Notes: generated by a model from the sequence alone, not told the origin. Counted from the first letter of the stretch, positions 9,168 through 22,241 are shown. The stretch is DNA of 64,000 bases from Acetoanaerobium pronyense (GCF_017874355.1 NZ_JAGGLI010000003.1:62001-126000); one strand, 5' to 3'. A program made the numbers and translations.

Positions 9168-9986
9168 TTAAGGAAGTTTCCAAATTGGAATCTGTATTTC
9201 TGAAATATACTCATTTTCAGAGTCTGAATAGTCATAATCCACTATATTTTTTTCAATAGAATCTCCAATTATCTTATATCCGTTTACATCTATCCATTTT
9301 ATAAGCTTTTCATAATTTGTCTGCATTTCTCTATATGGCCCCACAAAGGTTATACATGCATAATCATTTTCTTTTACAACTTTGAATCTATGAACTACAT
9401 TTTCATCAAAGGAGAGAATCTCAATAAAGTAACGAAACTGATTAAATATTTTCTTTTCCATGTTTTCCTTGGAAATCGAGGTATATACCTGACCCTCAAT
9501 AAGGCATGAGCTAAATTTTAAATACTTTTCGTTCATCTTGAAGGCTTCAACTATCTCTTCTCTTTTTTCCTCACTGCTCATATCCAAAAAAAGCCCTACT
9601 CTTTCTGGTATTTTTTTTACAGTGATTTTTCCTACTTCCTTATCTATACTTTCCAGAAGCTCTCTTTTGTTTTGAATTTTTTTTTGAAGATTTACAAGCC
9701 TTTTTATTTTTTTATCTATCTCCTCTTCTTTCTTGCTCAAAAGACTAAGTAAGTTTCCTATATTCTTGTGTTTCATATACTCTTTTATATCTTCCAAAGA
9801 AATATCAAGACTCTTGAAAAAAAGTATCCGGCTAAGCTTTAAAAAGCTTTTTATATCATAATACCTATAATGGTTGTATTCATCATGATCTGGTTTGAAT
9901 AAGTCTATTTTTTCATAGTATCTTAGAGTATCTGAGCTTATATTAAAAAACTTAGATATTTCTCCAATAAGAAATTTATCCTTCAT
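9168..9986 (-). CDS. MerR family transcriptional activator with effector-binding domain
   Basis: A one-component regulator of 272 residues. The N-terminal winged helix has FLIGEISKFFNIS and DTLRYYEKIDLF (MerR hallmarks); a coiled-coil dimer helix follows (about 75-125), then a GyrI/BmrR-like ligand domain (FVGPYREMQTNYEKLIKWID). A start 36 bp further upstream is possible, but the ATG at 9986 follows AAAGGACGGG at good spacing. The divergent MFS gene has a MerR-type promoter with a 19-bp spacer, so the regulator very probably switches that transporter on when it binds an organic ligand. Ligand unknown. Confidence 0.87.
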   Translation of the reverse strand: MKDKFLIGEISKFFNISSDTLRYYEKIDLFKPDHDEYNHYRYYDIKSFLKLSRILFFKSLDISLEDIKEYMKHKNIGNLLSLLSKKEEEIDKKIKRLVNLQKKIQNKRELLESIDKEVGKITVKKIPERVGLFLDMSSEEKREEIVEAFKMNEKYLKFSSCLIEGQVYTSISKENMEKKIFNQFRYFIEILSFDENVVHRFKVVKENDYACITFVGPYREMQTNYEKLIKWIDVNGYKIIGDSIEKNIVDYDYSDSENEYISEIQIPIWKLP

Positions 9987-10104
9987 AGCTTTAGACCCGT
10001 CCTTTTTGATTTTATTATGCAAGCTATAAATAATTTTTATAAAAAATTATACTGACTTCCATTATAGAATATAAAGTCTTAATTTTCAATCTTCTTATTT
10101 TGTA

Positions 10105-10135
10105 TTGACCTTGGAGTTGCTCTAATGTTTATAAT
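10105..10135 (+). promoter_or_regulatory. MerR-type promoter of the MFS gene
   Basis: The -35 TTGACC (10105-10110) and -10 TATAAT (10130-10135) are separated by 19 bp, the overlong spacing that MerR proteins correct by twisting DNA. The spacer holds an imperfect dyad, ACCTTGGAG-TTG-CTCTAATGT, with 7 of 9 matching arm positions centred between the elements. Confidence 0.8.
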
Positions 10136-10177
10136 CTTAAGGGTAATTATAATATAAGTTAATCCAAGGAGGATGTT

Positions 10178-11458
10178 ATGGAAATTAGTTCGTTAAAAAG
10201 AGAAGGCTACAAGGTGCTTTTAGCTGGTCTTTTCATTAATCTTACAATAGGCGTGCTTTACTCTTGGAGTGTAATCAGCAAGGCACTTATCGCAGATTAT
10301 GGCTGGAGCAGTAGTGAGGCTTCACTCCCTTACTCTGTAGCTATAATGGTATGGGGAACCACTTTACTTATTGCTGGAAGGCTTCAAGATAAAATAGGAC
10401 CTAGAAAAGTTGTAACCCTTGGGGTAATATTAACTGGAGCTGGACTTATAATCTCCGGGCTTGTTCAAAGTACATCTATGATTACTGCATCATTTGGTAT
10501 TTTAGTGGGTTCTGGAATCGGATTTGCGTATGCAACTGTTACTCCTCCAGCTCTTAAATGGTTTCATCCATCAAAAAAAGGTATGGTTACAGGAATAGTT
10601 GTAAGCGGTATGGGACTCGCTTCATTATATATAGCACCATCTACTACAAAGCTTCTCCAAGTATTTGGAATATCAAAAACCTTTTTAATTCTAGGAACAT
10701 TTATATTAGCAGTTGCCGTGCCCCTTGCACAATTAATTAAAAACCCTCCACAAGGATACATACCTGAAGAACCAGTTCAAAAATCTACAAAAGAGAAAAA
10801 AATATCTCCTGCTATGGAGTCAAGAGACTTTAACTGGAGAGAAATGATGCATACAAAACAATTTTATATGTTCTGGATAATGTTTGCTTTTGCATCTTCT
10901 GCTGGTCTTATGATTATAGGAAATATAGCAACTATAGCGAAAACTCAAGCTTCAGTTGAAAATGGTTTTTTCCTAGTTGGACTACTAGCTATATTTAATG
11001 CTTCAGGTAGATTAATCGGCGGTTCACTTTCTGATAAAATCGGAAGACTGAAGACTATGATGATTTTCTTTGCAATTCAAGCAATTAATATGCTGGTTTT
11101 CTCTACTTATACAAGCACTTTAGGAATCTCGATTGGAACTGCTATAGCCGGTCTAAGCTACGGCTCTCTACTTTGTCTATTTCCATCTGTAATTGCTGAT
11201 TATTATGGAGTTAAGAACTTTGGAGCAAACTATGGAGTACTGTTTACTGCATGGGGAGTAAGTGGAGTTATAGGCCCAATAATTGCAGGTACTGTTGTTG
11301 ATGTGACAGGATCTTTCACACTATCATATACAATATCATCTGTACTTTTAGGAATCGCTCTTGTTATGGCATTTTTTATAAAACCACTTGCTAGTGAAGA
11401 AACTATTTCTTCCTTCAATTCAAAGCAAGCTTTTAAGGTTGCTAAAAACAAAATATAA
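10178..11458 (+). CDS. MFS transporter, oxalate:formate antiporter (OFA) family
   Basis: A 426-aa inner-membrane carrier with 12 predicted hydrophobic segments. OFA family marks are visible: INLTIGVLYSWSVISKAL at the first helix, then the RLQDKIGPRK loop after helix 2 and GRLIGGSLSDKIGRLK in the second half. An ideal AAGGAGG site precedes the ATG. It is controlled from the 19-bp-spacer MerR promoter, which suggests export or uptake of the regulator's ligand. OFA members carry monocarboxylates and dicarboxylates; the actual substrate cannot be read from sequence. Confidence 0.87.
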   Translation: MEISSLKREGYKVLLAGLFINLTIGVLYSWSVISKALIADYGWSSSEASLPYSVAIMVWGTTLLIAGRLQDKIGPRKVVTLGVILTGAGLIISGLVQSTSMITASFGILVGSGIGFAYATVTPPALKWFHPSKKGMVTGIVVSGMGLASLYIAPSTTKLLQVFGISKTFLILGTFILAVAVPLAQLIKNPPQGYIPEEPVQKSTKEKKISPAMESRDFNWREMMHTKQFYMFWIMFAFASSAGLMIIGNIATIAKTQASVENGFFLVGLLAIFNASGRLIGGSLSDKIGRLKTMMIFFAIQAINMLVFSTYTSTLGISIGTAIAGLSYGSLLCLFPSVIADYYGVKNFGANYGVLFTAWGVSGVIGPIIAGTVVDVTGSFTLSYTISSVLLGIALVMAFFIKPLASEETISSFNSKQAFKVAKNKI

Positions 11459-11483
11459 TTATATTAAATATATAATTTAGTTA

Positions 11484-11515
11484 AGAAAACCTCTTCCGAT
11501 CGGAAGAGGTTTTCT
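11484..11515. terminator. Perfect 32-bp palindromic bidirectional terminator
   Basis: AGAAAACCTCTTCCGA is followed directly by its exact reverse complement TCGGAAGAGGTTTTCT. It lies between convergent genes and serves both the MFS gene and the zinc-ribbon gene. Confidence 0.85.
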
Positions 11516-11520
11516 CATAT

Positions 11521-12291
11521 TTAAAATCTCCATAAAAACCAAATACTTGCAGAAAGTGAAAGCAGAATAAAAGATATCATGAAAAAAAATTTATAATTAT
11601 TAAAAAGCTTTTCATTTATATTTTTCTTAATTGCCAAATCCTCAACTTCTAAATAAGAATCTTCTTTAATCTCATCTAAGTCTTTACTTCTTTTTATAAT
11701 AAGTTCCTTAATTTTTTCAATTGAAGAATATTTTTCCAGCACTTCAGCTTTTTCTCTTCCACAATTGCTACAGATTGAAGAATCCTTTAAATTAAAAAAT
11801 CCACATATGCATCTATAAAAAGTTTTCCCTTCCAAAGCAAGTGAGTATGCATCTTCACCGCATATTTCTTTCATACTCATCAAATCACTTTTTGGCAAGT
11901 CAGTAAATGTGATTTTTTCTACTTCTTCATCAAAGAGGCTAAGTGAGCTTCCATCTTTAAAGACTGCTTTTAAAAGCCTTATCATTGCCTTTCTTGCCAA
12001 CGCAAATTGAGGTGGAATTTCCATGGTTTCTAAATGGGCTATATCTCCTGATTTTATATTTATATTGGTGAGTTTTACATCATATGGTTCTTCATTTAAT
12101 TTTATCGATGCGGTATCAAAGAAAAAAATTTCATAATCAAGTTCTGTAAGTTCTTTTTCATAAAGGTTCATGACATACATTTCTAGGTTAACGCTGTCCT
12201 CTGTTCCAGTTATTTTAACATCCATAACTTGAACAAATGCATCTCCTCCAATCATAGCTTCACATGGAGATGCTATTACTTTTCTTTTCAT
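11521..12291 (-). CDS. Zinc-ribbon membrane-anchored protein of unknown function
   Basis: About 256 residues. The first 120 look like a beta-rich domain, followed by a four-cysteine zinc ribbon CICGFFNLKDSSICSNCG, a charged helical segment and one C-terminal membrane helix (FFFMISFILLSLSASIWFL), giving a tail-anchored protein with most of its mass in the cytoplasm. I do not recognise a named family. A start 12 bp upstream (12303) is possible; the ATG at 12291 has GGGGGA in front. It begins 27 nt after the helicase-exonuclease stop and is probably cotranscribed with it. Confidence 0.65.
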   Translation of the reverse strand: MKRKVIASPCEAMIGGDAFVQVMDVKITGTEDSVNLEMYVMNLYEKELTELDYEIFFFDTASIKLNEEPYDVKLTNINIKSGDIAHLETMEIPPQFALARKAMIRLLKAVFKDGSSLSLFDEEVEKITFTDLPKSDLMSMKEICGEDAYSLALEGKTFYRCICGFFNLKDSSICSNCGREKAEVLEKYSSIEKIKELIIKRSKDLDEIKEDSYLEVEDLAIKKNINEKLFNNYKFFFMISFILLSLSASIWFLWRF

Positions 12292-12318
12292 ACTTTCCCC
12301 CATTTCAACAAGTATAAA

Positions 12319-14802
12319 TTATTGGAAATCTAAATATTTTCTATCTATTTGATGTATAAATCTGCTTGGTTTTTTATTTTGTCCATCCTTTTCAGGATCT
12401 ATAGAATAGGTTATATAAAGAGTTTTTTTGGGTCTAGTAATTGCTACATAAAAAAGTCTTTTCTCTTCTTTAAGCCTTTTTTCATCCGAGCTAAGCCCTG
12501 AAGGGAAACTATTATCAGTTGCATTATATATAAACACAGTTTCAAATTCAAGGCCCTTAGCTTGATGAACAGTTATAACTGGTATCTGCTCTTTCATTTT
12601 TAAAAGCCTATCTGAATCATTTCCAAGTGAAGCAACTTCAAGCAAATATATAAGAGAGTCTAAAGCACTTAATTCTAAATTGTCATATTCTCTAAAAATC
12701 CTATATAGCTCTCTTAATTTTTCCATTTCTACCACGCTTTTTTCATATCTATCCAGAAGATTACTCTTCATAAGTCCGTGATGAAGAATTTCTTTCGGCC
12801 TGTTATTTTTTAAGTCATCCTTTAAATCACCTACTATCCTTGCAATAGGATAAAATCTATCTTCATACTTCCTAAAAACTTCTTTTCTTCTTTCTTTGTT
12901 TTCCTCTATTTTAATGTATAGTCTTGCAAGTAATTCAAGGGTGGTTATCACATCATCAATAGCATTATGAGTAGGTTTATGATTAAGACCTAAATAAATA
13001 TGAAGATTTTCCAGTTTATAGCTATCTAAATCTTTAAATACGTTTCTTACAAGTCTTAGAGTATCATAAACTGAGTTTTTATCTATATCTAAAGAAATGT
13101 CATAGTATTTTATATTTTCTTTAAGGATACTTATATCATAGTTTACGTTGTGTCCTATTAGAACTGATTCACCTATAAATTCAAAGAAATCCTCTATCCC
13201 TGTTTTAGGATCTACACCTTCCGTAAACAGCATGGCATCTGATATTTTATGGACTTTATAAGAGTCCCCAACTGATTCGTCAATTTTTAAAAGTCTTTCG
13301 AACTTTTGTATTACTCCATCTTTTCCCCCTCTTACTGCTGCGATTTGAATCACCTTGTCAGATTTGACATCTAGGCCTGTTGTCTCAACATCAAAAGATA
13401 CAATATCATTTTTTTTAAACGCCTCTCTTAAAAGATAATAGGGATCTTTGGACTTGTAATTGTCCACATCAAGGAAGGAGCATATATCAAGATAACCATT
13501 GTCCTTCTCAGCTAAAAATTCCTCTGCAAGCTCTTTATTGATTCGTTTTAAACTTAGTATATCTTTTGGATTAACCATAAGCTTTAGATAAGCAAGAGCA
13601 TTTTTTATCTCGCTTCTGCTAAAAAACCTCGTTTTGTCAATCATAAAAACAGGTATACCTTTGTTTTCTAAGAAGCTACCAATATCCTTACCGTCTCTAT
13701 TGGTTCTACATAGTATGGATATTAGGCTTAAATTAGTGCCTTTATCTTTCATCCTCAATATTTCATCACATATATATACTTTTTCTTCTTCTTTAGTTTT
13801 AAAGCCTTTTACTTTGATTTTTTCCTCAAGTTTGACCTCTTCCCATTCTCTATGGTGCCCTAAAAATGATTCTGCTCCATGAAGTATTGCTTTTTTAGAT
13901 CTGTAGTTTTCTTTAAAACTAAGTTCTAAATAGTCTTTATTATTTCTTTTGAAATCTGACAAAATTTCATTTGGGATAGAACCTCTCCATTCATATATCG
14001 TCTGGTGTATGTCTCCAAAAATACCAATATTTCCATGAGCTTCATAGAGATTTTTTATTATTTTATATTCTATTTTGTTTGTATCTTGTACTTCATCAAG
14101 CTCCATCCATTCATATCTTTCTCTCCATCTATTTCTAATCTTATCATCCTCAAAAGCCTTTGCAGTCCCCACAACGAGTGATGTGAAGTCCATAAGATTA
14201 TAATCAAGAAGAAGTTTTTCATAAATGGAAATGGAATTGAAGAGAATTTTTTCAAATGAAAATACACTTCTTGAAACATTTCTATCCTTTACAAGTTGTA
14301 AAAAGATTTTTCTATGGTTTAAAGGTTTCCCCTCTGTAAAAGAGTACTCTCTAGCTAACCTCATATATTCCATCACAAACTGCTCTTCATTATAATAAAG
14401 CTTTCTTTCTAGGCCTGCCTTAGCTAGAGCCTCCTTCATAAGATTTTTTGAATCCTCTTCATCTATAATTATAAAATCCCGTCCTATCGATAGGTTTCGA
14501 GACTCCTCTCTCAATATAAAACCACAAAGTCCATGAAAGGTTGATACTTTTATTTTTAGACCTTCTTCCCCCATTACTTCCTTGATTCTATTGCTCATGG
14601 ATTTAGCCGCTCTATTTGTAAACGTAAGGAGGAGCATTTTTTCAAGAGGAATCCCCTTTAAAAATGCATTGTATGCCCTTAAAGCTATGACATCCGTCTT
14701 TCCTGTGCCGGCTGAAGCCATTACTATAAGAGGCCCAAATACCTTTTCAAAGGCCTTTTTTTGAATATCATTCAATCTATTTTCTAATCCCTTTGTATCC
14801 AT
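12319..14802 (-). CDS. UvrD/PcrA-type superfamily 1 helicase with inserted DnaQ-like 3'-5' exonuclease
   Basis: An 827-aa fusion. Helicase motif I ASAGTGKTD is near residue 30, motif II LDEVQDTN near 235, motif III FGDIHQTIYEWRG, motif V/VI VHQAKGLEFETV near 750 and RRLF-type KRLFYVAITRPKK near 790. Between them, at about 465-620, sits a complete DEDDh exonuclease: FDVETTGL (ExoI), GHNVNYDISIL (ExoII) and HNAIDDV (ExoIII). All catalytic residues are present. Such a protein could unwind DNA and trim the freed 3' end; the repair pathway is inferred. A rudimentary 2B region probably accommodates the insertion. Next to it lies only the zinc-ribbon gene. Confidence 0.88.
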   Translation of the reverse strand: MDTKGLENRLNDIQKKAFEKVFGPLIVMASAGTGKTDVIALRAYNAFLKGIPLEKMLLLTFTNRAAKSMSNRIKEVMGEEGLKIKVSTFHGLCGFILREESRNLSIGRDFIIIDEEDSKNLMKEALAKAGLERKLYYNEEQFVMEYMRLAREYSFTEGKPLNHRKIFLQLVKDRNVSRSVFSFEKILFNSISIYEKLLLDYNLMDFTSLVVGTAKAFEDDKIRNRWRERYEWMELDEVQDTNKIEYKIIKNLYEAHGNIGIFGDIHQTIYEWRGSIPNEILSDFKRNNKDYLELSFKENYRSKKAILHGAESFLGHHREWEEVKLEEKIKVKGFKTKEEEKVYICDEILRMKDKGTNLSLISILCRTNRDGKDIGSFLENKGIPVFMIDKTRFFSRSEIKNALAYLKLMVNPKDILSLKRINKELAEEFLAEKDNGYLDICSFLDVDNYKSKDPYYLLREAFKKNDIVSFDVETTGLDVKSDKVIQIAAVRGGKDGVIQKFERLLKIDESVGDSYKVHKISDAMLFTEGVDPKTGIEDFFEFIGESVLIGHNVNYDISILKENIKYYDISLDIDKNSVYDTLRLVRNVFKDLDSYKLENLHIYLGLNHKPTHNAIDDVITTLELLARLYIKIEENKERRKEVFRKYEDRFYPIARIVGDLKDDLKNNRPKEILHHGLMKSNLLDRYEKSVVEMEKLRELYRIFREYDNLELSALDSLIYLLEVASLGNDSDRLLKMKEQIPVITVHQAKGLEFETVFIYNATDNSFPSGLSSDEKRLKEEKRLFYVAITRPKKTLYITYSIDPEKDGQNKKPSRFIHQIDRKYLDFQ

Positions 14803-14925
14803 TTTTTCCCCCTGTATATTTTAACTACATCAATGTACAAGTTTATTTTATCCTAGTAAATCCTAAGCATTTCCTTATAGTGTTTAAATTCTACTATTTA
14901 TTCATATTTCCTTTATTTCATGCCT

Positions 14926-14954
14926 TTGTATTATTTTAACATATGATATATAAT
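14926..14954 (+). promoter_or_regulatory. Probable SigA promoter of pepD
   Basis: TTGTAT, a 17-bp spacer and a perfect TATAAT end about 40 bp upstream of the pepD start. Confidence 0.55.
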
Positions 14955-14995
14955 ATTTTATAAGATTGGCCTAATTTAAATAATGGGGTGATATT

Positions 14996-16465
14996 TTGGA
15001 TAAAATTCTTAATTTTAAACCACATGATGTTTTTGCATATTTTGAGGAAATAAGTAAAATACCAAGAGGCTCTGGTAATGAGCAAAGGATAAGTGATTAT
15101 CTTGTAGACTTCGCTAAATCTAATAATTTAAGCTACATAAGAGACAATTACAATAATGTAATAATTAAAAAAAATGGGACAAAGGGATATGAGAATCTTC
15201 CTACTGTAATCCTTCAAGGACATATGGACATGGTTAATGAAAAAAACAACGATAAGGTCCATGATTTTGAAAATGACCCCCTATCTTTGGTTATTAAAGG
15301 AGATATGATATTCGCAGATAATACTACCCTTGGCGCAGACAACGGTATAGCACTTGCAATGACAATGGCTATCTTATCTTCTGATAGCATTGAGCATCCT
15401 CCAATCGAAGCAGTGTTTACAGTAGAGGAGGAGACAGGCCTTGTCGGAGCATATAAGTTAGATGCCAGTTCTCTAAATGGCGAATATCTCATAAATTTAG
15501 ACTCAGAAGAAGAAGGAGAGCTACTTGTAAGCTGTGCTGGTGGAGCTAGGACAAAAATGCTTTTACCAGTAGATTATACAGCTCTTCACGGCAACTATCT
15601 AACATATCATATTTCTGTAAAGGGGCTAAAGGGTGGCCACTCAGGAATGGATATAATAAAGGGAAGAGGAAACTCTAATATAATAATGGGGAGAATTTTA
15701 AACGACCTTCAAGGTATAATGAATTTTGAGATTTTTTCTATAAATGGTGGATCCAAAATGAATGCAATTCCAAGAGAATGTGATCTAGTCATCGGAATTT
15801 CTCCTAAAGATAAGGAAAATCTGGAGTTTTTTGTAGATAAATTCGAAGGAAATATTAAAAATGAGTTAAGAGAAAAGGATGACGATGTAAAAATTACTTT
15901 AAATGAGACCTCAATAATCTCTGATAAAGTACTTAACGAGGATTCTAAGTCTCGACTTATAGCTGCTCTTATGCTTATTCCAAATGGAGTATATACTATG
16001 AGCGCTTCCATAGAAAATCTAGTGGAGAGTTCATCTAATTTAGGAATAGTAACTACAAATTCTGATCATATCCTATTTGAAAGTGCTGTAAGAAGCTCAG
16101 TTAACTCATTGAAAAAGGTTATACTACAAAAGCAAAAGAATCTTGCAAACCTTCTTTGGGCAGAGCTTACTATTGATTCTGACTATCCAGAATGGCAGTA
16201 CAACCCAGACTCTAAACTAAGAACTCATTTTCAAAATGTCTATAAGAAACTAACAGGGAAAGCTGCCCATATAACTGCTATACACGCTGGGGTAGAATGT
16301 GGTCTATTTAAAGAAAAGATGCCTAACCTTGATATGATTTCTATAGGTCCTAATATGTATGATGTTCATACACCAAATGAACATATCAGCATATCATCAG
16401 TAGAGAGGACATATGAATACCTTCTTGCTATACTAAAGGATTTTAAGAATATCGAAAGTATCTAA
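14996..16465 (+). CDS. pepD: Aminoacyl-histidine dipeptidase (Xaa-His dipeptidase), M20C
   Basis: A cytosolic two-zinc dipeptidase of 489 residues with broad dipeptide specificity. Seen: EISKIPRGSGNEQRISDYL near the N-terminus, zinc motifs LQGHMDMV and LGADNGIALAM, the catalytic EEETGLVGA, and the C-terminal HAGVECGLF and GPNMYDVHTPNEH. The start is TTG at 14996, supported by GGGGTG seven bases upstream; no in-frame ATG fits the family length. It is monocistronic with its own promoter and terminator and feeds peptide-derived amino acids into fermentation. Confidence 0.93.
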   Translation: MDKILNFKPHDVFAYFEEISKIPRGSGNEQRISDYLVDFAKSNNLSYIRDNYNNVIIKKNGTKGYENLPTVILQGHMDMVNEKNNDKVHDFENDPLSLVIKGDMIFADNTTLGADNGIALAMTMAILSSDSIEHPPIEAVFTVEEETGLVGAYKLDASSLNGEYLINLDSEEEGELLVSCAGGARTKMLLPVDYTALHGNYLTYHISVKGLKGGHSGMDIIKGRGNSNIIMGRILNDLQGIMNFEIFSINGGSKMNAIPRECDLVIGISPKDKENLEFFVDKFEGNIKNELREKDDDVKITLNETSIISDKVLNEDSKSRLIAALMLIPNGVYTMSASIENLVESSSNLGIVTTNSDHILFESAVRSSVNSLKKVILQKQKNLANLLWAELTIDSDYPEWQYNPDSKLRTHFQNVYKKLTGKAAHITAIHAGVECGLFKEKMPNLDMISIGPNMYDVHTPNEHISISSVERTYEYLLAILKDFKNIESI

Positions 16466-16509
16466 ATACAACTACTAGATATTAAAAAATTATTTCTAAA
16501 CATAAAATT

Positions 16510-16537
16510 GGCCCCTGATTATATCAGGGGCCTTTTG
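16510..16537 (+). terminator. Terminator of pepD
   Basis: Ten-bp perfect stem GGCCCCTGAT, 3-nt loop, then TTTTG. It lies between convergent pepD and the PFOR gene. Confidence 0.85.
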
Positions 16538-16599
16538 TGATGTATTTTAATGTCTTTATTGAAACTGATTTTTTATTATTTCTTTCTTAAAGTTTTTAA

Positions 16600-20223
<3,624 letters not shown>

Positions 20224-20225
20224 TC

Positions 20226-20248
20226 AAAATGGGCCTAAGCCCATTTTT
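20226..20248. terminator. Terminator of pduL-deoC
   Basis: Stem AAAATGGGC, loop CTAA, closing GCCCATTTT, with T-runs in both directions. On the minus strand it follows deoC. Confidence 0.85.
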
Positions 20249-20254
20249 AACTAA

Positions 20255-20926
20255 TTAATAACCAGTGCCTTGAGAACTTTTGCCAGTCGCAATCGCAATT
20301 GATGAGCTTGCTCCTATTCTGCTGGCTCCATTTTCTATCATCTTTACTGCATCATCATAGGTTCTTACTCCACCAGATGCCTTTACTCCCATACCTTCTC
20401 CAACAGTCTTTCTCATAAGTGCTATATCTTCCTTCGTAGCTCCTCCTGTTGAAAATCCTGTAGATGTTTTTACAAAGTCAGCTCCAGCTTCTTTAGCAAT
20501 TTCACATGCTTTTACTTTTTCTTCATCTGTTAAAAGACATGTTTCAATTATAACTTTTACAAGAGCTTTGTCTTTTGCTGCATTAACTACAGCCTTTATA
20601 TCTTTAAGGGTATATTCATAATCCTTTGCTTTAAGTCTAGATATGTTTATTACCATATCTATCTCATGGGCACCCTTGTTTATAGCATCCTTAGTTTCAA
20701 ACTCTTTTGTTTCAGTTGTAGTTGCTCCAAGAGGAAACCCTATAACTGTACAAACCTTTACATCAGATTTTTCAAGCTCTTTTTTCGCAAGCTCTATAAA
20801 TGATGGGTTTATGCATACTGAGAAAAATCCATATTCCTTAGCTTCTTTACAAAGCTTTAGGACTTCATCATCTTTAGCATCTGCTTTAAGAAGTGTATGA
20901 TCTATATATTTAGATAGTTCCTTCAA
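20255..20926 (-). CDS. deoC: Deoxyribose-phosphate aldolase
   Basis: DeoC cleaves 2-deoxyribose 5-phosphate to acetaldehyde and glyceraldehyde 3-phosphate in deoxynucleoside catabolism. The 223-aa protein has [12 protein letters not shown] with the Schiff-base lysine region, [13 protein letters not shown] with the second catalytic lysine, and [12 protein letters not shown] and RIGASSS for phosphate binding. It is 27 nt downstream of pduL, so the two form one operon ended by a strong terminator. No other deo gene lies nearby. Confidence 0.95.
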   Translation of the reverse strand: MKELSKYIDHTLLKADAKDDEVLKLCKEAKEYGFFSVCINPSFIELAKKELEKSDVKVCTVIGFPLGATTTETKEFETKDAINKGAHEIDMVINISRLKAKDYEYTLKDIKAVVNAAKDKALVKVIIETCLLTDEEKVKACEIAKEAGADFVKTSTGFSTGGATKEDIALMRKTVGEGMGVKASGGVRTYDDAVKMIENGASRIGASSSIAIATGKSSQGTGY

Positions 20927-20953
20927 TTTATTTCCTCCTTTAGGTCAAGAAGA

Positions 20954-21526
20954 TTAACCTAGCTTTACAAGCTCTACCATTTCTCCGTTTGCAACTCCAG
21001 CTGCATTTCCTTCTTCAAGATCCACATGCATTTCAAGAGCAAAATTTTCATGTGCTCTAACTAGTACGTTTTTAAAAACAACGCCTCTATCTCCATGAGT
21101 TTCTACATTTACTATTTCCATATCCTTTACCCCAAAAGCTTCTGCATCCTTTAGGCTCATGTGTATATGTCTTGAAGCTATTATTATACCTTCTTCAAGG
21201 TCAACTTCACCTTTAGGGCCGATTAGCTTTGCTCCTGGACTTCCTTTTATATCTCCTGATTCTCTAACTGGAGCATCTAGTCCTAAAACCCTCGCATCGG
21301 CATATGAAACTTCTATTTGAGTAGATTTTCTAGCAGGGCCTAATACTCTTACACCTTTTAAAGAACCCTTTGGTCCAATTATATCAACCTTTTCTTGACA
21401 AGCAAACTGTCCTGGTTGAGAAAGGTCTTTAAAATGAGTCAATTCGTACCCTTCTCCAAAAAGAGTCTCGATATGCTCCTTGCTTAGGTGCATATGTCTA
21501 TTTGATAGTGCTATAGGTAATTTCAT
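20954..21526 (-). CDS. pduL: PduL-type phosphate acyltransferase (phosphotransacetylase)
   Basis: PduL interconverts acetyl- or propionyl-CoA and the acyl phosphate with a two-zinc site, unrelated to classical Pta. Seen in 190 residues: SNRHMHLS near the N-terminus, the double beta-barrel core, SRHIHMSLKDAEAFGV and MHVDLEEGNAAG at the C-terminus. It starts directly at the fold with no N-terminal encapsulation peptide, so it is probably a soluble housekeeping enzyme rather than a microcompartment one. Its location beside PFOR suggests it converts PFOR-derived acetyl-CoA to acetyl phosphate for ATP formation. Cotranscribed with deoC. Confidence 0.92.
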   Translation of the reverse strand: MKLPIALSNRHMHLSKEHIETLFGEGYELTHFKDLSQPGQFACQEKVDIIGPKGSLKGVRVLGPARKSTQIEVSYADARVLGLDAPVRESGDIKGSPGAKLIGPKGEVDLEEGIIIASRHIHMSLKDAEAFGVKDMEIVNVETHGDRGVVFKNVLVRAHENFALEMHVDLEEGNAAGVANGEMVELVKLG

Positions 21527-21648
21527 GAAAAAAGCCTCCTAAATTTCATCCATTTTATTTATTCTTCCAGAGTAAATTATACTGTATATTGGCAATATAA
21601 AGCAAATTCAATTTAGTGCATAAAAATACATTTCCTAAAATTTACAGT

Positions 21649-22239
21649 TTAACACAGGGAGGACTTAATTAAATTGATGATTTCTTTGATGTTTTTGTCA
21701 AAGTTTTTAAGAAAATCTTCTCTTTCATCGATTGGTATATTATCTATGTCAGTTTCTTGCATATGCTCTATCAGCTTAGTGTTAATGCATTTGAAAAAAA
21801 ATTCCATAGTTACCTTATTTCCTATAAACTGTGTTTCGTAAGGCTTGCTTCCTGCTAAAGATACTAAAAGACCATATCTTTTTTTGTATCGATCTATAGT
21901 AGGAGATTTTAAAATGTATTTACTTGCATAAAATGCCTGGGTCCTATCTACAAATCCCTTTAGCTTACCAGGGACACCATCAAAGAACACTGGACTGATT
22001 GCAATAGTTCCATCAGATTTATCAATAATATCATAAATCTGGGTCATATCATCCTTCATAAAGCATTTTCCAGTTCTATCACAATATCCGCAGGCTATGC
22101 ATGGGTCAAAATTCATTTTCCTGATATTTATATATTTGGTTTTAATTCCTTGATTTTCAAGTATAGAAATTGCTCTTTCACATAAAAATGAAGTGTTTCC
22201 AGATTTTCTAGGACTTCCGTTTATAATGATTATTTCCAC
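21649..22239 (-). CDS. Flavodoxin-like NAD(P)H:FMN reductase family protein
   Basis: A 196-aa flavodoxin-fold protein. NGSPRKSGNTSFLCE at the N-terminus is the FMN phosphate loop, and CIACGYCDRTGKCFMKDDM is the cysteine-rich segment seen in iron-sulfur flavoproteins and related NADPH-dependent FMN reductases. SPVFFDGVPGKLKGFVDR fits the FMN re-face loop. Substrate unknown. The start is only 2 nt after the phosphatase stop, so the two genes are translationally coupled. Confidence 0.82.
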   Translation of the reverse strand: MEIIIINGSPRKSGNTSFLCERAISILENQGIKTKYINIRKMNFDPCIACGYCDRTGKCFMKDDMTQIYDIIDKSDGTIAISPVFFDGVPGKLKGFVDRTQAFYASKYILKSPTIDRYKKRYGLLVSLAGSKPYETQFIGNKVTMEFFFKCINTKLIEHMQETDIDNIPIDEREDFLKNFDKNIKEIINLIKSSLC

Positions 22240-22241
22240 AA

